This document shows positions 5,721 to 5,833 of a stretch of 5,833 nt of DNA, piece after piece (within the stretch, counting starts at the first letter, position 1; each line of letters begins with the position of its first letter). The notes under the pieces are model-generated. The model ran no database searches and had not been told where the DNA came from. It saw nothing but the letters and a program-made list of their open reading frames with translations. The translations under genes and the position numbers were made by a program. This stretch comes from JAQVUB01 sp033809415 (GTDB lineage Bacteria > Verrucomicrobiota > Lentisphaeria > Oligosphaerales > Oligosphaeraceae): contig JAPXLT010000295.1 in the NCBI GenBank assembly GCA_033809415.1, positions 1 through 5,833 on the forward strand. Reading direction: 5' to 3'.

Positions 5721-5770
5721 TCCGACACAATTGCGTAAAGCCGGCCTCGGCACACAAGAATTTTGGGCAG

Positions 5771-5833
5771 GGATTATGTCGCGCCCTTACAGGGCTTTGC
5801 CGATGGTGTGATCCCTGACCCAGGGCGTTGCCC
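5771..5833 (+). repeat. Small dispersed hairpin element (MSRPYRAL type), cut by window edge
   Basis: GCCCT (5783-5787) and AGGGC (5791-5795) form a tight hairpin with a 3-base loop. GGGC (5823-5826) and GCCC (5830-5833) begin a second hairpin that runs off the right edge. From the ATG at 5776 the sequence reads MSRPYRALPMV and stops, and the same frame after the stop reads SLTQGVA. These strings match, from memory, a common intergenic repeat in planctomycete, verrucomicrobial, lentisphaeral and some Bacteroidetes genomes that is often mis-annotated as tiny proteins. No ribosome binding site supports translation. Confidence 0.6.

Noticed and set aside
5236..5757. - strand (173 and 137 codons) and + strand (134 codons) frames across the lnt 3' end and the repeat region
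   Set aside because: They are translations of the lnt antisense or shifted frame plus ATGGAC and GCCGGC repeats (for example strings such as SLSIVHSAVHSCPF), so they are repeat artefacts.

Overview
This 5.8 kb window looks like a piece of a diderm (Gram-negative) bacterial chromosome of middling GC content. It carries three complete genes, all on the + strand: argS (arginyl-tRNA synthetase), a DUF-type protein that joins an AAA-ATPase-like domain to a PD-(D/E)XK nuclease-like domain, and lnt (apolipoprotein N-acyltransferase). Lnt implies an outer-membrane lipoprotein pathway. The style of the intergenic DNA recalls genomes of the Planctomycetes-Verrucomicrobia-Lentisphaerae group, especially Lentisphaerota-like bacteria. 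It contains heptad arrays, TTTCGTG-type repeats, GCCGGC palindromes and an element that translates as MSRPYRALPMV. That assignment rests on memory of similar repeats, not on a search, and is moderate to weak.

Layout: 1-58 is a CACCCTG/CCCCCTG tandem array that ends just before the argS ribosome binding site. argS fills 79-1866. The 293-base gap at 1867-2159 holds a small hairpin with a later T-run, a long nearly perfect inverted repeat (arms 1934-1962 and 1991-2019), and a short leader with a strong Shine-Dalgarno sequence. The AAA-ATPase-like/nuclease gene runs 2160-3719. A 46-base gap, largely made of another TTTCGTG repeat, leads into lnt at 3766-5478. The final 355 bases have no credible gene. 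They are a stack of repeats: a terminator-like hairpin, eight ATGGAC copies, an inverted copy of the same motif, a GC-rich GCCGGC palindrome cluster, and the start of a widespread small hairpin element cut off by the window edge.

argS and lnt are housekeeping genes (translation and envelope lipoprotein maturation) with no direct functional link. The middle gene belongs to a family that is often multicopy and of unproven function. It is flanked on both sides by the same TTTCGTG motif and shows a strong internal GC gradient, so it looks like an accessory gene placed between two core genes. I do not see a convincing new multi-gene system. The most unusual content is the repeat landscape: every intergenic gap carries related short sequences.
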